Notes under the pieces: generated by a model | What the model saw: the letters and a program-made list of their open reading frames with translations, nothing else | What the model was told of the DNA's origin: nothing | Databases searched by the model: none | Position numbers and translations under genes: made by a program | Part shown: positions 25,631 to 33,892 of the stretch, in pieces | How positions within the stretch are numbered: the stretch's first letter is position 1 | How the letters are laid out: every line of letters starts with the position of its first letter | Source: Calothrix sp. FI2-JRJ7 | GTDB taxonomy: Bacteria; Cyanobacteriota; Cyanobacteriia; Cyanobacteriales; Nostocaceae | Assembly (NCBI GenBank): GCA_019359675.1 | Contig: JAHHGX010000065.1 | Coordinates: 496,001 to 560,000, forward strand | DNA length: 64,000 nt | Direction: 5' to 3'

Positions 25631-26689
25631 TCATACACGCTTGCAACTAGGATTATTGATAGGCGCCATTAAAATCGGCAAAGCGTTGATATTTCGCAAG
25701 TCATACTCCATTGTAAAAGTCTGCTTGTCGTCGGTGGCAAAAAAATGAATATCGCTAAAAGTTACCTTTCCTGGCAGTGTACACAATGCATTTGTATTAG
25801 ATTGTGCTTGACCGAGTGCAATATATTTGAGGTTTTCTTTGGGGTTTGTGCGTAAAACAGGTTTGAATAAAGTATTGTTTTTAAAACATGACTCGATATT
25901 ATCTTCGACGATACCGTGTTTAATCGATATATGTAGAGGAAACCGATATAACGGTTGATTCCTTGTTGTAAATATCGATTAAAATCACGAATATTTTGTA
26001 CTGTTATCGTTAACTTGTGAAATTTCAGGAGTAATTCAGGTTGTTTGGTGGGATTACTTGTGTGATTCAAAGTTAAACGCTGCTTTTGCAATCCTTGATA
26101 TGACGAAAAATTATAATTAAAATTCAAACTAGGTTTACCAGTCAATGCTTGTAAACTAGTCACCATCCCTGCAACAAACTCTTCAATTTCAGTATTACTC
26201 AGTAAACTAGATAACTGCTGCCTAATGCAATAACTGATTTGACCAATTAGTTGTTGGAAGCGTGCATCCGAACCTGGACTAATATTAACAGTAGCAGAAC
26301 GTGCGCTACGTGAACCGGCGCCTAAAGGGTTTTGTACTTGTGAAGCTGCAACATGGGTAGCAATTTTATCAATATTAACCTGTAAATGTAACCCTTGAAA
26401 AGAAAATTCAAATACTTGCTGATTCTGAAGAGCTTGTAAAATTTTAGCCAATAAATCAGTATAATCTACATATACTAAAGCGTTATCGCCTGAAATATTA
26501 TTCAATCTCAACTCCCTGGTAGATATTAAATGCGAATTTAAATAAGTTTTGTATCCAGTTTGGATTGATAGAAGGGGGAAATACAGTTTCTCCAATCTTT
26601 AAAAACGAAGTGGATATTATAACTAGTTCACCGCATGAAGATTGATTACTCCGCTTCCGTTGTATTATCTCAGGTAATGTGCTTAACAC
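25631..26689 (-). pseudogene. hypothetical gene interrupted by two frameshifts
   Basis: Three frame segments join into one protein-like reading of about 350 residues. First: 26689 (GTG start) to about 26500, ending FKFAFNIYQGVEI. Second, shifted by one: about 26500 to 25945, NNISGDNALVYVDYTDLLAK through DFNRYLQQGINRYIGF. Third, back in the first frame: about 25945 to the TGA at 25631, PLHISIKHGIVEDNIESC through DIHFFATDDKQTFTMEY. The second shift is at a TTT run in GGTTTCCTC and fits a one-base loss. The two shifts compensate, so the ends share a frame. No known family; soluble. Either a decaying gene or two base-calling errors. Confidence 0.55.
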
Positions 26690-26891
26690 ATTTTTTCGTT
26701 AATTAAAATTAATACGGTGAGGTAGTCATTTAGTAATAATCTTTGTGTGTATTAAATTACCACCGCTATTCTACTTAAAACAATTAGTAACAAAATTATG
26801 ACGAATCACAGTATAAATACGAGATCAAAAAAGATTTACACGAAATAACAGGCGGGCATCAAGATATTGCAGTAATGTATATAAAGCTTAT

Positions 26892-26927
26892 GTAAGTTGG
26901 GTTACGGCTTTGCGTAACCCAACTTAC
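26892..26927. repeat. GTAAGTTGGGTTACG hairpin
   Basis: GTAAGTTGGGTTACG pairs with CGTAACCCAACTTAC across a 6-base loop, downstream of purQ. Strong hairpin, possibly the purSQ terminator region, but without a T run. Confidence 0.6.
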
Positions 26928-26954
26928 CATGATATAACGGCGCCAAAAAATCAA

Positions 26955-26986
26955 CCATCCGTTACATCCGTTAATAATCCGTTGCC
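26955..26986. repeat. ATCCGTT repeat at the 3' end of purQ
   Basis: CCATCCGTTACATCCGTTAATAATCCGTTGCC runs up to the purQ stop (CTA/TAG at 26986-26988). Written in shortened form: three ATCCGTT units spaced 7 and 9 bases apart. Confidence 0.65.
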
Positions 26987-27660
26987 TAGACCATTGCTGC
27001 GACTTTTTCGAGTAATCCTGCGAACATTTTTAATCCGTCGGTGTTACCGAGCATTGTATCAGACGCGCGTTCGGGGTGTGGCATCATACCTACAACATTA
27101 CCAGTAGAATTGCAAATACCAGCAATATTATTTAATGAACCGTTAGGATTATCGTTTTCGTAGCGGAATACTACTTGGTCGTTGTCTTCGATAGCTTTGA
27201 GTGTGTCTTCTGAAGCATAAAATCTTCCTTCACCGTGGGCAATGGGTAAAGTGATGATTTCACCTTTACTATATTGTTGTGTCCAAACAAGACTGTTTTT
27301 TTCAACTTTGAGCGGAACTCGGTCGCAAATGAAATGTAAATCGCGATTCCGCGTTAATGCTCCTGGTAAAAGTCCAGCTTCGGTTAGTACTTGAAAGCCA
27401 TTACAAATACCAAGCACTAGTTTACCAGATTGTGCGTGTGCAATTACCTGCTGCATTACAGGTGAGAACTTCGCAATGGCGCCACATCGTAAATAATCAC
27501 CATAACTAAACCCACCAGGAATGATTATTACATCTAAGTCAGAAATATCAGTGTCTTGGTGCCAAACCATTCGCGTTGGTTGCTGAAGGATATCGCGCGT
27601 TACATAAGCAACGTCTCTATCGCAGTTAGAACCAGGAAAAACTATAACCCCAAATTTCAT
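26986..27660 (-). CDS. purQ: phosphoribosylformylglycinamidine synthase, glutaminase subunit
   Basis: 224 residues. Supplies ammonia from glutamine to PurL for the fourth step of purine synthesis, in a complex with PurS and PurL (PurL is not in the window). Class I glutamine amidotransferase: nucleophile Cys86 in LGICNGFQ, His and Glu in MPHPERAS near residues 196-203, and SNCDRD at the N terminus. Strong Shine-Dalgarno AAGGAGG eight bases before the ATG at 27658-27660. Follows purS in the same direction, 42 bases apart. Confidence 0.97.
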   Translation of the reverse strand: MKFGVIVFPGSNCDRDVAYVTRDILQQPTRMVWHQDTDISDLDVIIIPGGFSYGDYLRCGAIAKFSPVMQQVIAHAQSGKLVLGICNGFQVLTEAGLLPGALTRNRDLHFICDRVPLKVEKNSLVWTQQYSKGEIITLPIAHGEGRFYASEDTLKAIEDNDQVVFRYENDNPNGSLNNIAGICNSTGNVVGMMPHPERASDTMLGNTDGLKMFAGLLEKVAAMV

Positions 27661-27702
27661 ACCTTAACCTCCTTTGCCCTTTACCCTTTCCCGTTTATCC
27701 CG

Positions 27703-27978
27703 TTAAACTCCAACTTGAGATTCAACTTCGATTAAATCAAAGCGGTAATTTTCAATTACAGGATTTGCTAGCATAGAATCACACATCTTGTCTAAATCTT
27801 GACGTGCAGCATTATCATCTGGTGCAGTCAGGGTGAGTTCAATGAATTTACCAATTCGACACGACTCAACGTTGCTGTATCCTAGCTGCGTAAGTCCTGA
27901 TACTACTGCTGTTCCTGCTGGGTCTAAAACTGACGGACGCAGCGTGACAAAAATTTTGGCTTTGTATTTTCTCAGCAC
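27703..27978 (-). CDS. purS: phosphoribosylformylglycinamidine synthase subunit PurS
   Basis: 91 residues, small alpha-beta dimer that bridges PurQ and PurL. Opens KYKAKIFVTLRPSVLDPAG and contains SNVESCRIGKFIELTL, both typical. The frame starts with GTG at 27976-27978, the only good start. Forms an operon with purQ. Confidence 0.94.
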   Translation of the reverse strand: MLRKYKAKIFVTLRPSVLDPAGTAVVSGLTQLGYSNVESCRIGKFIELTLTAPDDNAARQDLDKMCDSMLANPVIENYRFDLIEVESQVGV

Positions 27979-28120
27979 TTGCTTTTTATTGAATTTAAGT
28001 TACGAAACTTATACTACATCTTTCAAGGGTTCATTGTTTGTGTTGATTATAAGTATAAGTTAAGCTACATCTAGCGTCACTATTTAAGTCTAAATGATAT
28101 CGGCACACCAAAAAACTGTC

Positions 28121-28525
28121 ATGAAAGCTTCGCGTACCCGTAGTCAAGAGCGGATTTTAAGCCTGCTCAAAACAATTAAGCTTGGTATTTCTGCCCAGGA
28201 TATGTACGTAGAATTGCGTAGTCGTAACCAAAGCATGGGTCTAGCTACCGTTTATCGTTCACTCGAAGCGTTAAAGCTGGAAGGAATGGTGCAAATGCGA
28301 ACTCTCCCAAATGGTGAAGCGTTGTATAGCTTGGCACAACAAGACAAGCATCACCTAACTTGTCTAGCTTGTGGTACTTCAATACCCATTAACCAATGTC
28401 CTGCACACGACCTTGAAGTTGAACTCCAAACTGACCACAAATTTAAGATTTTCTATCATACTCTGGAATTTTTTGGTTTGTGTAGTCAGTGTCAACTAGC
28501 ACAAACTGCACAACTAAGTCAATAG
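28121..28525 (+). CDS. zur: Fur-family metalloregulator, Zur/FurB-like
   Basis: 134 residues from the ATG at 28121 (MKASRTRSQERIL). Winged helix with the recognition helix MGLATVYRSLEALKL (about 49-63), then the metal sites: CLACGTSIPINQC (two CxxC-type ligands) and CSQCQ at the end form the structural zinc site; HH in DKHHLTC is the regulatory site. The sequence style (short N-terminus, RTRSQERIL) matches the zinc-responsive FurB/Zur of Nostoc-type cyanobacteria better than FurA or PerR; this subtype is an inference. An upstream in-frame ATG at 28094 would add nine residues. Confidence 0.85.
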   Translation: MKASRTRSQERILSLLKTIKLGISAQDMYVELRSRNQSMGLATVYRSLEALKLEGMVQMRTLPNGEALYSLAQQDKHHLTCLACGTSIPINQCPAHDLEVELQTDHKFKIFYHTLEFFGLCSQCQLAQTAQLSQ

Positions 28526-29055
28526 TGCTGAGTGAGTCGTGCTAAGTACTGAGTGTTGAGTTGAAAGTGTCCTAAGCGTGATGACTTTGAAGAATATATA
28601 GTACTAGATGTATGGTGGCTTTTTTTTAATTACTCTGGTGAGGCTTTAGTAATACATCGGTATTTACAAGCAAATATCTACAGTCAATAATTAACCCCCT
28701 GCTGCACTAGTTAGTATTTGTGGGGAACCAGAAGCTGTAGTAAAAAGCGTAAAATGTAAGTCTAGAGTCAGCATTCATTTCTACCCTTTACACTTACCCT
28801 TCTCTTCATACGTGCTGAACGTTCCCCTGACTTTTAGTGTTTTGGCTTTAAAGCAATGAAAAATTCAAATCGAACAATTCTTAAAATCCCGGTTTCTCTA
28901 AGAAACCGGGATTTTGATTTGAGGCACCATTCCCTAAAATGCCTTTTTGTGCTTATATACACTCATGAATTTGTCTGTTATTTTTTACAGAAACAAAATT
29001 ACTTTGACTTTTAAGTATATAAAAGTCAAAAAAATCACAAATAAACAATATACTT
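28526..29055. other. 530-bp gap with heptamer repeat and strong hairpin
   Basis: At 28527-28560 a GCTGAGT-type heptamer array (GTGCTGAGTGAG ... TACTGAGTGTTGAGT), the complement of which lies inside mutL at 42679-42720. At 28883-28915 a 15-bp perfect hairpin. Between them nothing coding. Confidence 0.5.
28883..28915 (+). terminator. 15-bp hairpin AAAATCCCGGTTTCT
   Basis: AAAATCCCGGTTTCT is followed after three bases by its exact complement AGAAACCGGGATTTT. It looks like a terminator with an A-start/T-end tail and may be a compact relative of the GAAACCCGG repeats. It lies 140 bases before the phosphatase gene. Confidence 0.55.
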
Positions 29056-31023
29056 ATGATTTCGACTTCTAGTATAATTAATTGCATAAATCCGGCTTGT
29101 ACAGCACCCAGAAATCCAGTTGGGAATCGTGAGTGTGCAGCTTGTCAGACACCATTAGTTTATAAATATGTTTGGGCAGCAGGTGAAGAAGCGAGGAAAG
29201 TGCCTGTTAATGAGATAGTAGTAGATAGATACGAAGTGGTGGCGCCTTCGATTTGGCTTGATACAAAACCGAGTTTACTTGATACGGAAATATCTGTAGA
29301 AATTACTGCCTATTCTAAATTATATAGTCAGCATTTACACATACCTCAAGTGTATGATTTGATTGGGACAAGCAAAATTGTTTTACTAGAAAATGTACCA
29401 ATAGATAACAACGGCAAACTTGCGAGCGTTATAGATGATGCATGGGAACAAGCAACTGCGGTTCGTCAAGTATATTGGCTATGGCAAATTTTGCAACTGT
29501 GGGAACCTTTATCTGTTAATAATTTAAGTGGTAGTTTATTAGTATCAAATAATTTACGAGTAACTGGTTGGCGCCTGCGTTTACTAGAATTAATAACAGC
29601 ACCCGCATCATTACAACAACTAGGTGAACACTGGCAACATCTAGTATTAACAGCACATCCATCTATTCGTGACCAATTAGAATCAATAGTCAAACAAATT
29701 ACCCAATATGAACCAGTAGACATAAAAAATATACAAATTCAACTCAATCATTTATTGCTTTCAGCCGCTTCAGAGCTACCACTTAGTATCAAAACAGCAG
29801 GCGCCACTCATCCCGGTGCCCAATTAAAACAAAACGAAGACGCTTGTTTTCCTAGTAGTGCTGATATCGAAGATTCTCAGTCAGTACGAGTATCAATTGT
29901 TTGTGATGGTATTGGTGGGCACGAGGGAGGAGAAGTAGCAAGTCAACTCGCAGTGCAATCTGTAAAATTACAAGTTCGCGCTTTACTTGCCGAAGCAGCA
30001 CTAAGCAACGAACCTGTTCCTCCTGACTTATTAATGTCTCAACTCGAAGCAAGTTTACGTGTTGTTAATAACTTGATATGCAACGCAAACGACCAGCAAC
30101 ATCGCTCAGGTAAACAGCGGATGGGGACGACGCTGGTAATGGCATTACAAGTAGCACAAACTATTCAAACACCAATGGGATGGGATGCAGAAAATTCCCA
30201 CGAACTATATATAGCGAGTATTGGTGATAGTCGCGCTTACTGGATAACTCGCGATGGTTATCAGCAACTAACTTTAGATGATGATATTGCCGCGCGTGAA
30301 GTACGTAATGGTCGCAGTTTATATCGTAAAGCTTTAAGTCGTGCGGATGCAGGCGCCTTAACACAAGCTTTAGGAACAAAAGAAGCTCAAAACTTACACT
30401 TTTCGATTCAACGCTTCATTATCGAAGAAGATGGTTTACTTGTACTGTGTTCAGATGGGTTCAGCGATAATAATTTAGTTGAACGCACATGGCAATCATT
30501 CGCACCTGCGGTATTAAATGGTTACATGACGGTATCTGAAGCAGTTGACGCTTGGATAAATAAGGCGAATGAAATCAATGGTCACGATAATATTTCGTTA
30601 GTACTTAATTACTGTCACGTATCACCAGATTATGTATCGGCAACTTCGCAGACGCCACTTCATATATTTGAGAATGTTGATGAAGAAGCAGATAAAGAAA
30701 CCGAAGAATTAGTTGAAGTTATTACAATTCAAGCCAAGTCAGATAATATTCAGGAGTTAGACAGCGACTCACAACCACCGTTAGATTTAGAATTACCACT
30801 TGACGCGCCTGTGGTAAATGGAGTTGAAACACCACCTCTGAAAAATAAACGTTTAGTTCTACTTCGTTTTCCGTTAGTGTGGTTAGTAAGTTTAACACTG
30901 CTATTGTTACTGGGTAGCGGAGTCGGATTGTTTGTGTGGTGGCGTTACAGCCCAAAAACATTTAACTCATTGTGTCGTCAGCTACCAATAACAGTACAAC
31001 GTGTATGCCCAAATCGGAAATAA
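29056..31023 (+). CDS. PP2C-type serine/threonine phosphatase with zinc-ribbon start and membrane anchor
   Basis: 655 residues. Residues 1-35 form a zinc ribbon (CINPAC, CAACQT). Residues 45-230 read like a degraded kinase-like region (EIVVDRYEVVA, LHIPQVYDLIG, IVLLENVP) without catalytic residues. The PPM domain is at about 245-505: NEDACF, VCDGIGGHEGGE, MGTTLVMAL, IASIGDSRAYWI, CSDGFSDNN and GHDNISLV provide the metal-binding acids. A single hydrophobic helix at about 610-630 (FPLVWLVSLTLLLLLGSGVG) anchors the C-terminus with the catalytic part in the cytoplasm. Partner kinase unknown. Confidence 0.9.
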   Translation: MISTSSIINCINPACTAPRNPVGNRECAACQTPLVYKYVWAAGEEARKVPVNEIVVDRYEVVAPSIWLDTKPSLLDTEISVEITAYSKLYSQHLHIPQVYDLIGTSKIVLLENVPIDNNGKLASVIDDAWEQATAVRQVYWLWQILQLWEPLSVNNLSGSLLVSNNLRVTGWRLRLLELITAPASLQQLGEHWQHLVLTAHPSIRDQLESIVKQITQYEPVDIKNIQIQLNHLLLSAASELPLSIKTAGATHPGAQLKQNEDACFPSSADIEDSQSVRVSIVCDGIGGHEGGEVASQLAVQSVKLQVRALLAEAALSNEPVPPDLLMSQLEASLRVVNNLICNANDQQHRSGKQRMGTTLVMALQVAQTIQTPMGWDAENSHELYIASIGDSRAYWITRDGYQQLTLDDDIAAREVRNGRSLYRKALSRADAGALTQALGTKEAQNLHFSIQRFIIEEDGLLVLCSDGFSDNNLVERTWQSFAPAVLNGYMTVSEAVDAWINKANEINGHDNISLVLNYCHVSPDYVSATSQTPLHIFENVDEEADKETEELVEVITIQAKSDNIQELDSDSQPPLDLELPLDAPVVNGVETPPLKNKRLVLLRFPLVWLVSLTLLLLLGSGVGLFVWWRYSPKTFNSLCRQLPITVQRVCPNRK

Positions 31024-31313
31024 GGCTTTGCTCCCCACTATCAAGTGCGCCAATATTGTGTGAGAATTAGGAGATGATTAGACCTCTTGCTATATTTAGA
31101 TGGTTTTATCGTCTAAACTCGTTTATCTCCATAGAGTTATATTTTGGATAACTCAAGCCTGCACGAGCAGGCTTTTGTTCGTCTAAAAGCATCTTAAAGT
31201 CCGAATAAATTACCAATATTATTTATGACCAGTAATGATTACAAAAGGACTTTAACTCAAATCACAGCAAGCAAGAGGCGATCTTTTTTGTCGTGCGTCA
31301 TATTTGATGAGGG
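31024..31313. other. gap with terminator-like hairpin
   Basis: Contains the hairpin at 31156-31176 that probably ends the phosphatase transcript. No repeat or gene seen otherwise. Confidence 0.4.
31156..31176 (+). terminator. hairpin after the phosphatase gene
   Basis: AGCCTGC-ACGA-GCAGGCT followed by TTTTGTT: a 7-bp stem with a short T run, 133 bases after the stop codon. Confidence 0.6.
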
Positions 31314-31370
31314 ATGAGTGTGGAGACACTAGTAGAAGTGCAAACAGTAAAGTTAGGTGTAAGTGCTGAT

Positions 31371-31595
31371 ATGAAAACAGGCGATCGCGTTCGTGTTAAA
31401 GAGTCGGTTATAATTTACCATCATCCTGAACATCGCGGTAAAGCCTTTGACCTCAAAGGCACAGAAGGACAAGTAGAACGTATTGTAACCGAGTGGCATG
31501 GTAGGCCTGTTAGTGCCAACTTGCCGATATTGGTTCAATTCACTAAAAAATTCAAGGCACATCTACGTGAAAACGAACTAGAAGCCATCCAATAA
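31371..31595 (+). CDS. ftrV: ferredoxin-thioredoxin reductase, variable chain
   Basis: 74 residues from the ATG at 31371 (MKTGDRVRVKESV). Variable subunit of the reductase that passes electrons from ferredoxin to thioredoxin; it clamps the catalytic chain. SH3-like barrel with YHHPEHRGKAFDL, GTEGQVERIVTEWHGRP and SANLPILVQF as in other FtrV. A longer frame from 31314 would add 19 residues not found in typical FtrV. The only HIP1 octamer noticed, GCGATCGC, lies at the start of this gene. Confidence 0.92.
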   Translation: MKTGDRVRVKESVIIYHHPEHRGKAFDLKGTEGQVERIVTEWHGRPVSANLPILVQFTKKFKAHLRENELEAIQ

Positions 31596-31604
31596 ATGTA
31601 ACAA

Positions 31605-31826
31605 TCACCGCCGGCGAAACCATGCAAAAATATTCAATTCGCCGCGCATTTTTTCAAGTTCATTACGGTGACGCGCGGCAGTCGCGCGGTACCATTCACA
31701 GTGCTGTTTGTGTGTACTCCGAACCTTTATCTCATCATAATATTCCCTCGTTACCTGTGCTGCCTCAAATACTTCCTCCACTTCCGCAGGCGCCGAAGGT
31801 ATAATATGTGGAAAATCTTTTGACAT
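31605..31826 (-). CDS. small conserved cyanobacterial protein
   Basis: 73 residues, helical, acidic then basic: PAEVEEVFEAAQVTREYYDE, HKQHCEWYRATAARHRNELE and a basic end (FAWFRRR). This looks like a conserved hypothetical of cyanobacteria. Convergent with ftrV, stops nine bases apart. No membrane segment; role unknown. Confidence 0.65.
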   Translation of the reverse strand: MSKDFPHIIPSAPAEVEEVFEAAQVTREYYDEIKVRSTHKQHCEWYRATAARHRNELEKMRGELNIFAWFRRR

Positions 31827-31836
31827 AAAAAAATTA

Positions 31837-31872
31837 TTAGTTAGGAGTTATGAGTTAGGAGTTATGAGTTAA
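31837..31872. repeat. AGTTAGG/AGTTATG heptamer array
   Basis: TTAGTTAGGAGTTATGAGTT and continuing once more; five 7-base units, no inverse arm. Same family as 18563-18612 and 19130-19205. Confidence 0.7.
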
Positions 31873-32248
31873 TTTGCCCTATCTCTTATTGTAGCGATTA
31901 GGACTTAAAAGCTAAAAATCTTGGCGCCTGTATGTGGTGTGTAAGGTATCGTCCATCCAAGTAAAGAAAAAAAACTAAGATTAAGATAGACGATGACATA
32001 GCAACCAGTGAAATTTAGAGCGATGATATTATAGATAGTTCCTAAAGGTGTACTACTGAATGTCTAACGATTTGTTAAAAAATTTCAATGTTGTCGTATA
32101 TGTTTACGGTTAGTTCGTAGAAAAGCAGGAAAAATCATTATAATTGATAATAATATATTAGACGAAGCCATTAATAATATTCGTAATGATTTTGCGATGT
32201 CACTTGGTAAAGCAGATTATCAAATTTAGATTAAAGGACAGCACATGT

Positions 32249-32458
32249 GATAATTCTCAAGACTTTGCTAAGGCAATTGAATATTTTACCAAAGCAATTA
32301 ATATACAATAAAAGCTCGACGCCGACACCGAACTAATAATAATTTTAGAAAATCTAGCTTCACTTTACAAATCTCAAGAAAAATATAGCGAAGCTGAATC
32401 GATACACACCAGAATATCAGAAGTAACAAAGCAGGCAACGGATGATAAACACATGTAA
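32249..32458 (+). pseudogene. TPR gene remnant
   Basis: An open frame (with one internal TAA at about 32309) reads DFAKAIEYFTKAINIQ, stop, then ELIIILENLASLYKSQEKYS and EAESIHTRISEVTKQ to the TAA at 32456-32458. These are recognisable tetratricopeptide helices (AxxYxxQxKYxEAE), so it is a decayed end of a TPR/CHAT-type gene. Confidence 0.45.
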
Positions 32459-32504
32459 CAGATAGCTTCTTTGATAAAAGAAATCATAAATCTTTGCCCA
32501 TAAT

Positions 32505-32535
32505 AACTCATCCGTTACATCCGTTATATCCGTTG
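32505..32535. repeat. ATCCGTT cluster at YdcF gene end
   Basis: CATCCGTTACATCCGTTATATCCGTTGCC (29 bases, split here as three ATCCGTT units) directly precedes the stop region of the YdcF gene. Confidence 0.65.
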
Positions 32536-32540
32536 CCAAT

Positions 32541-33329
32541 CTATAACCAACCTCGTAAGCGATATATAACAATACCAATATATTCTTTAAGCGCGCTAGT
32601 AAAGTGGTCTATATTACTAGTATCAGGTAGCAAATTTAAAATAGCAGCTTTTGGTGTACTCGTTAATTCTTGCAATTCACCAGTACTAACTAAAAAGTCG
32701 GTTGGCGCCGCAATTACATCTATATTTTGCTTTTGAAAGATTAACAGCGAACGCGGCATATGAATAGCAGATGTAACAAGTAATACACGCTTAATATTAC
32801 GTTGCTCTAAAATTTTTCTAACATTAACTGCGTTTTGATAGGTATTGAGGGAATCTGGTTCTTGAATTAATGCTTCTTTGGGTATACCAATCGAAGTTAA
32901 AATTGTCGCCATATCTTCAGATTCGGGCGTACCTTTACCGAACCACTCGATTCGACCACCGCTTAGTATAAGTAAAGGCGCCTTTTTTTGGCGATAAAGT
33001 TGTGCAGCATAAATAACTCTATCTCCAGACTCTTGTAAATCTACCGTTGGTCGCGGTAAAAGTGCCGAGCGAGTAGCACCACCGAGTACTACAATCGCTT
33101 CAGCATTTGGTAACTGACTTGGAGTATTTTGCCATTCGAGCGAACGCACTAAATAGCGCGACACCCAACCATTACTAGTACCCAATAGTAGTATTAGCGC
33201 AAAAGCAATACAAAACGCCGCAGTACGTGGGCGCCGACCAACAGTCAAAAAAGCCACTATTAACACCACGCAACTGAGTCCAAGCGGGTAGAAAAATAGT
33301 GGTATCAATTTAGAAAAATAAAGAAACAT
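32541..33329 (-). CDS. YdcF/DUF218 family membrane protein
   Basis: 262 residues. Two membrane helices at the N terminus (about 10-30 and 35-55), then a DUF218 domain: AIVVLGGATRSALLPRPTVD, RVIYAAQLYR, ILSGGRI, PKEALIQEPDSLNTYQNA and VLLVTSAIHMPRSLLIF (His/Met near 190). Related to ElyC/SanA, tied to envelope and peptidoglycan-precursor metabolism; exact role not known. Confidence 0.88.
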   Translation of the reverse strand: MFLYFSKLIPLFFYPLGLSCVVLIVAFLTVGRRPRTAAFCIAFALILLLGTSNGWVSRYLVRSLEWQNTPSQLPNAEAIVVLGGATRSALLPRPTVDLQESGDRVIYAAQLYRQKKAPLLILSGGRIEWFGKGTPESEDMATILTSIGIPKEALIQEPDSLNTYQNAVNVRKILEQRNIKRVLLVTSAIHMPRSLLIFQKQNIDVIAAPTDFLVSTGELQELTSTPKAAILNLLPDTSNIDHFTSALKEYIGIVIYRLRGWL

Positions 33330-33382
33330 AGAGAATTAAGGAGCGGGAATAAGTTTTTGAGTAGATTTCCCCAGGTTTTAAT

Positions 33383-33883
33383 TTATTCCCAAAATCGAAA
33401 ATTGATTCTGCCACGTGGACGACGGAACCGACGAGTTTCTTTGCGATGACGACCAAAAGTTTGTTTAGGTAGTTCGGCAATTTCGTCTTCGGTCAACTCA
33501 GGTGGTAATTCAGTTTGCGTTGCTTCTCGACTTCCCCACCAAGCAATAATCGTTCCACCACCGAAACCAGCCAGTCCACTTAACAAAATATTTAAGGGTG
33601 CTGGAAAGATTCTTAATAGCATAAAGCCAGCCAGGAAAAATAACCAGTATTTTAACCCAGCGTCGATACCTTCCGAAGTCGCAATATTTGACTGTTGAGG
33701 ACCACTTTTGTTAGTTTCGCTAATCCAACCAAGTGCAAAACCACCCAAAATGCCTAGAAATATACTCCAAGCGTATGGCAAACCTGTCATTGACAGCACG
33801 AGCGTCAAAAACAAGCCAAATATTAGCTGGTTAGAAAAGTTCGGAGAAATAGGTACCGGATTATTATTTTTTTGTGGTGCCAT
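33383..33883 (-). CDS. membrane protein, hypothetical
   Basis: 166 residues. Four hydrophobic stretches between about 18 and 115 (IFGLFLTLVLSMTGLPY, SIFLGILGGFALGWI, YWLFFLAGFMLLRIF, ILLSGLAGFGGGTIIAWW), then an acidic piece (ELPPELTEDEIAELP) and a strongly basic, Arg-rich end (HRKETRRFRRPRGRIN). Nine bases from the next gene upstream, so probably in one transcript with it. No family known. Confidence 0.72.
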   Translation of the reverse strand: MAPQKNNNPVPISPNFSNQLIFGLFLTLVLSMTGLPYAWSIFLGILGGFALGWISETNKSGPQQSNIATSEGIDAGLKYWLFFLAGFMLLRIFPAPLNILLSGLAGFGGGTIIAWWGSREATQTELPPELTEDEIAELPKQTFGRHRKETRRFRRPRGRINFRFWE

Positions 33884-33892
33884 GAGAAAATA

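Larger units (their letters stand above)
31827..32540. other. 714-bp gap with repeats and decayed gene pieces
   Basis: Contains the heptamer array at 31837-31872, a 47-codon open piece near 32087-32229 reading CLRLVRRKAGKIIIIDNN that may be part of a lost gene, the TPR remnant (next entry) and an ATCCGTT cluster at 32505-32535 that ends at the YdcF stop. Confidence 0.45.

Noticed and set aside
31314-31370. 19-residue extension of ftrV
   Set aside because: Known FtrV proteins start with the SH3-like fold; the ATG at 31371 fits.
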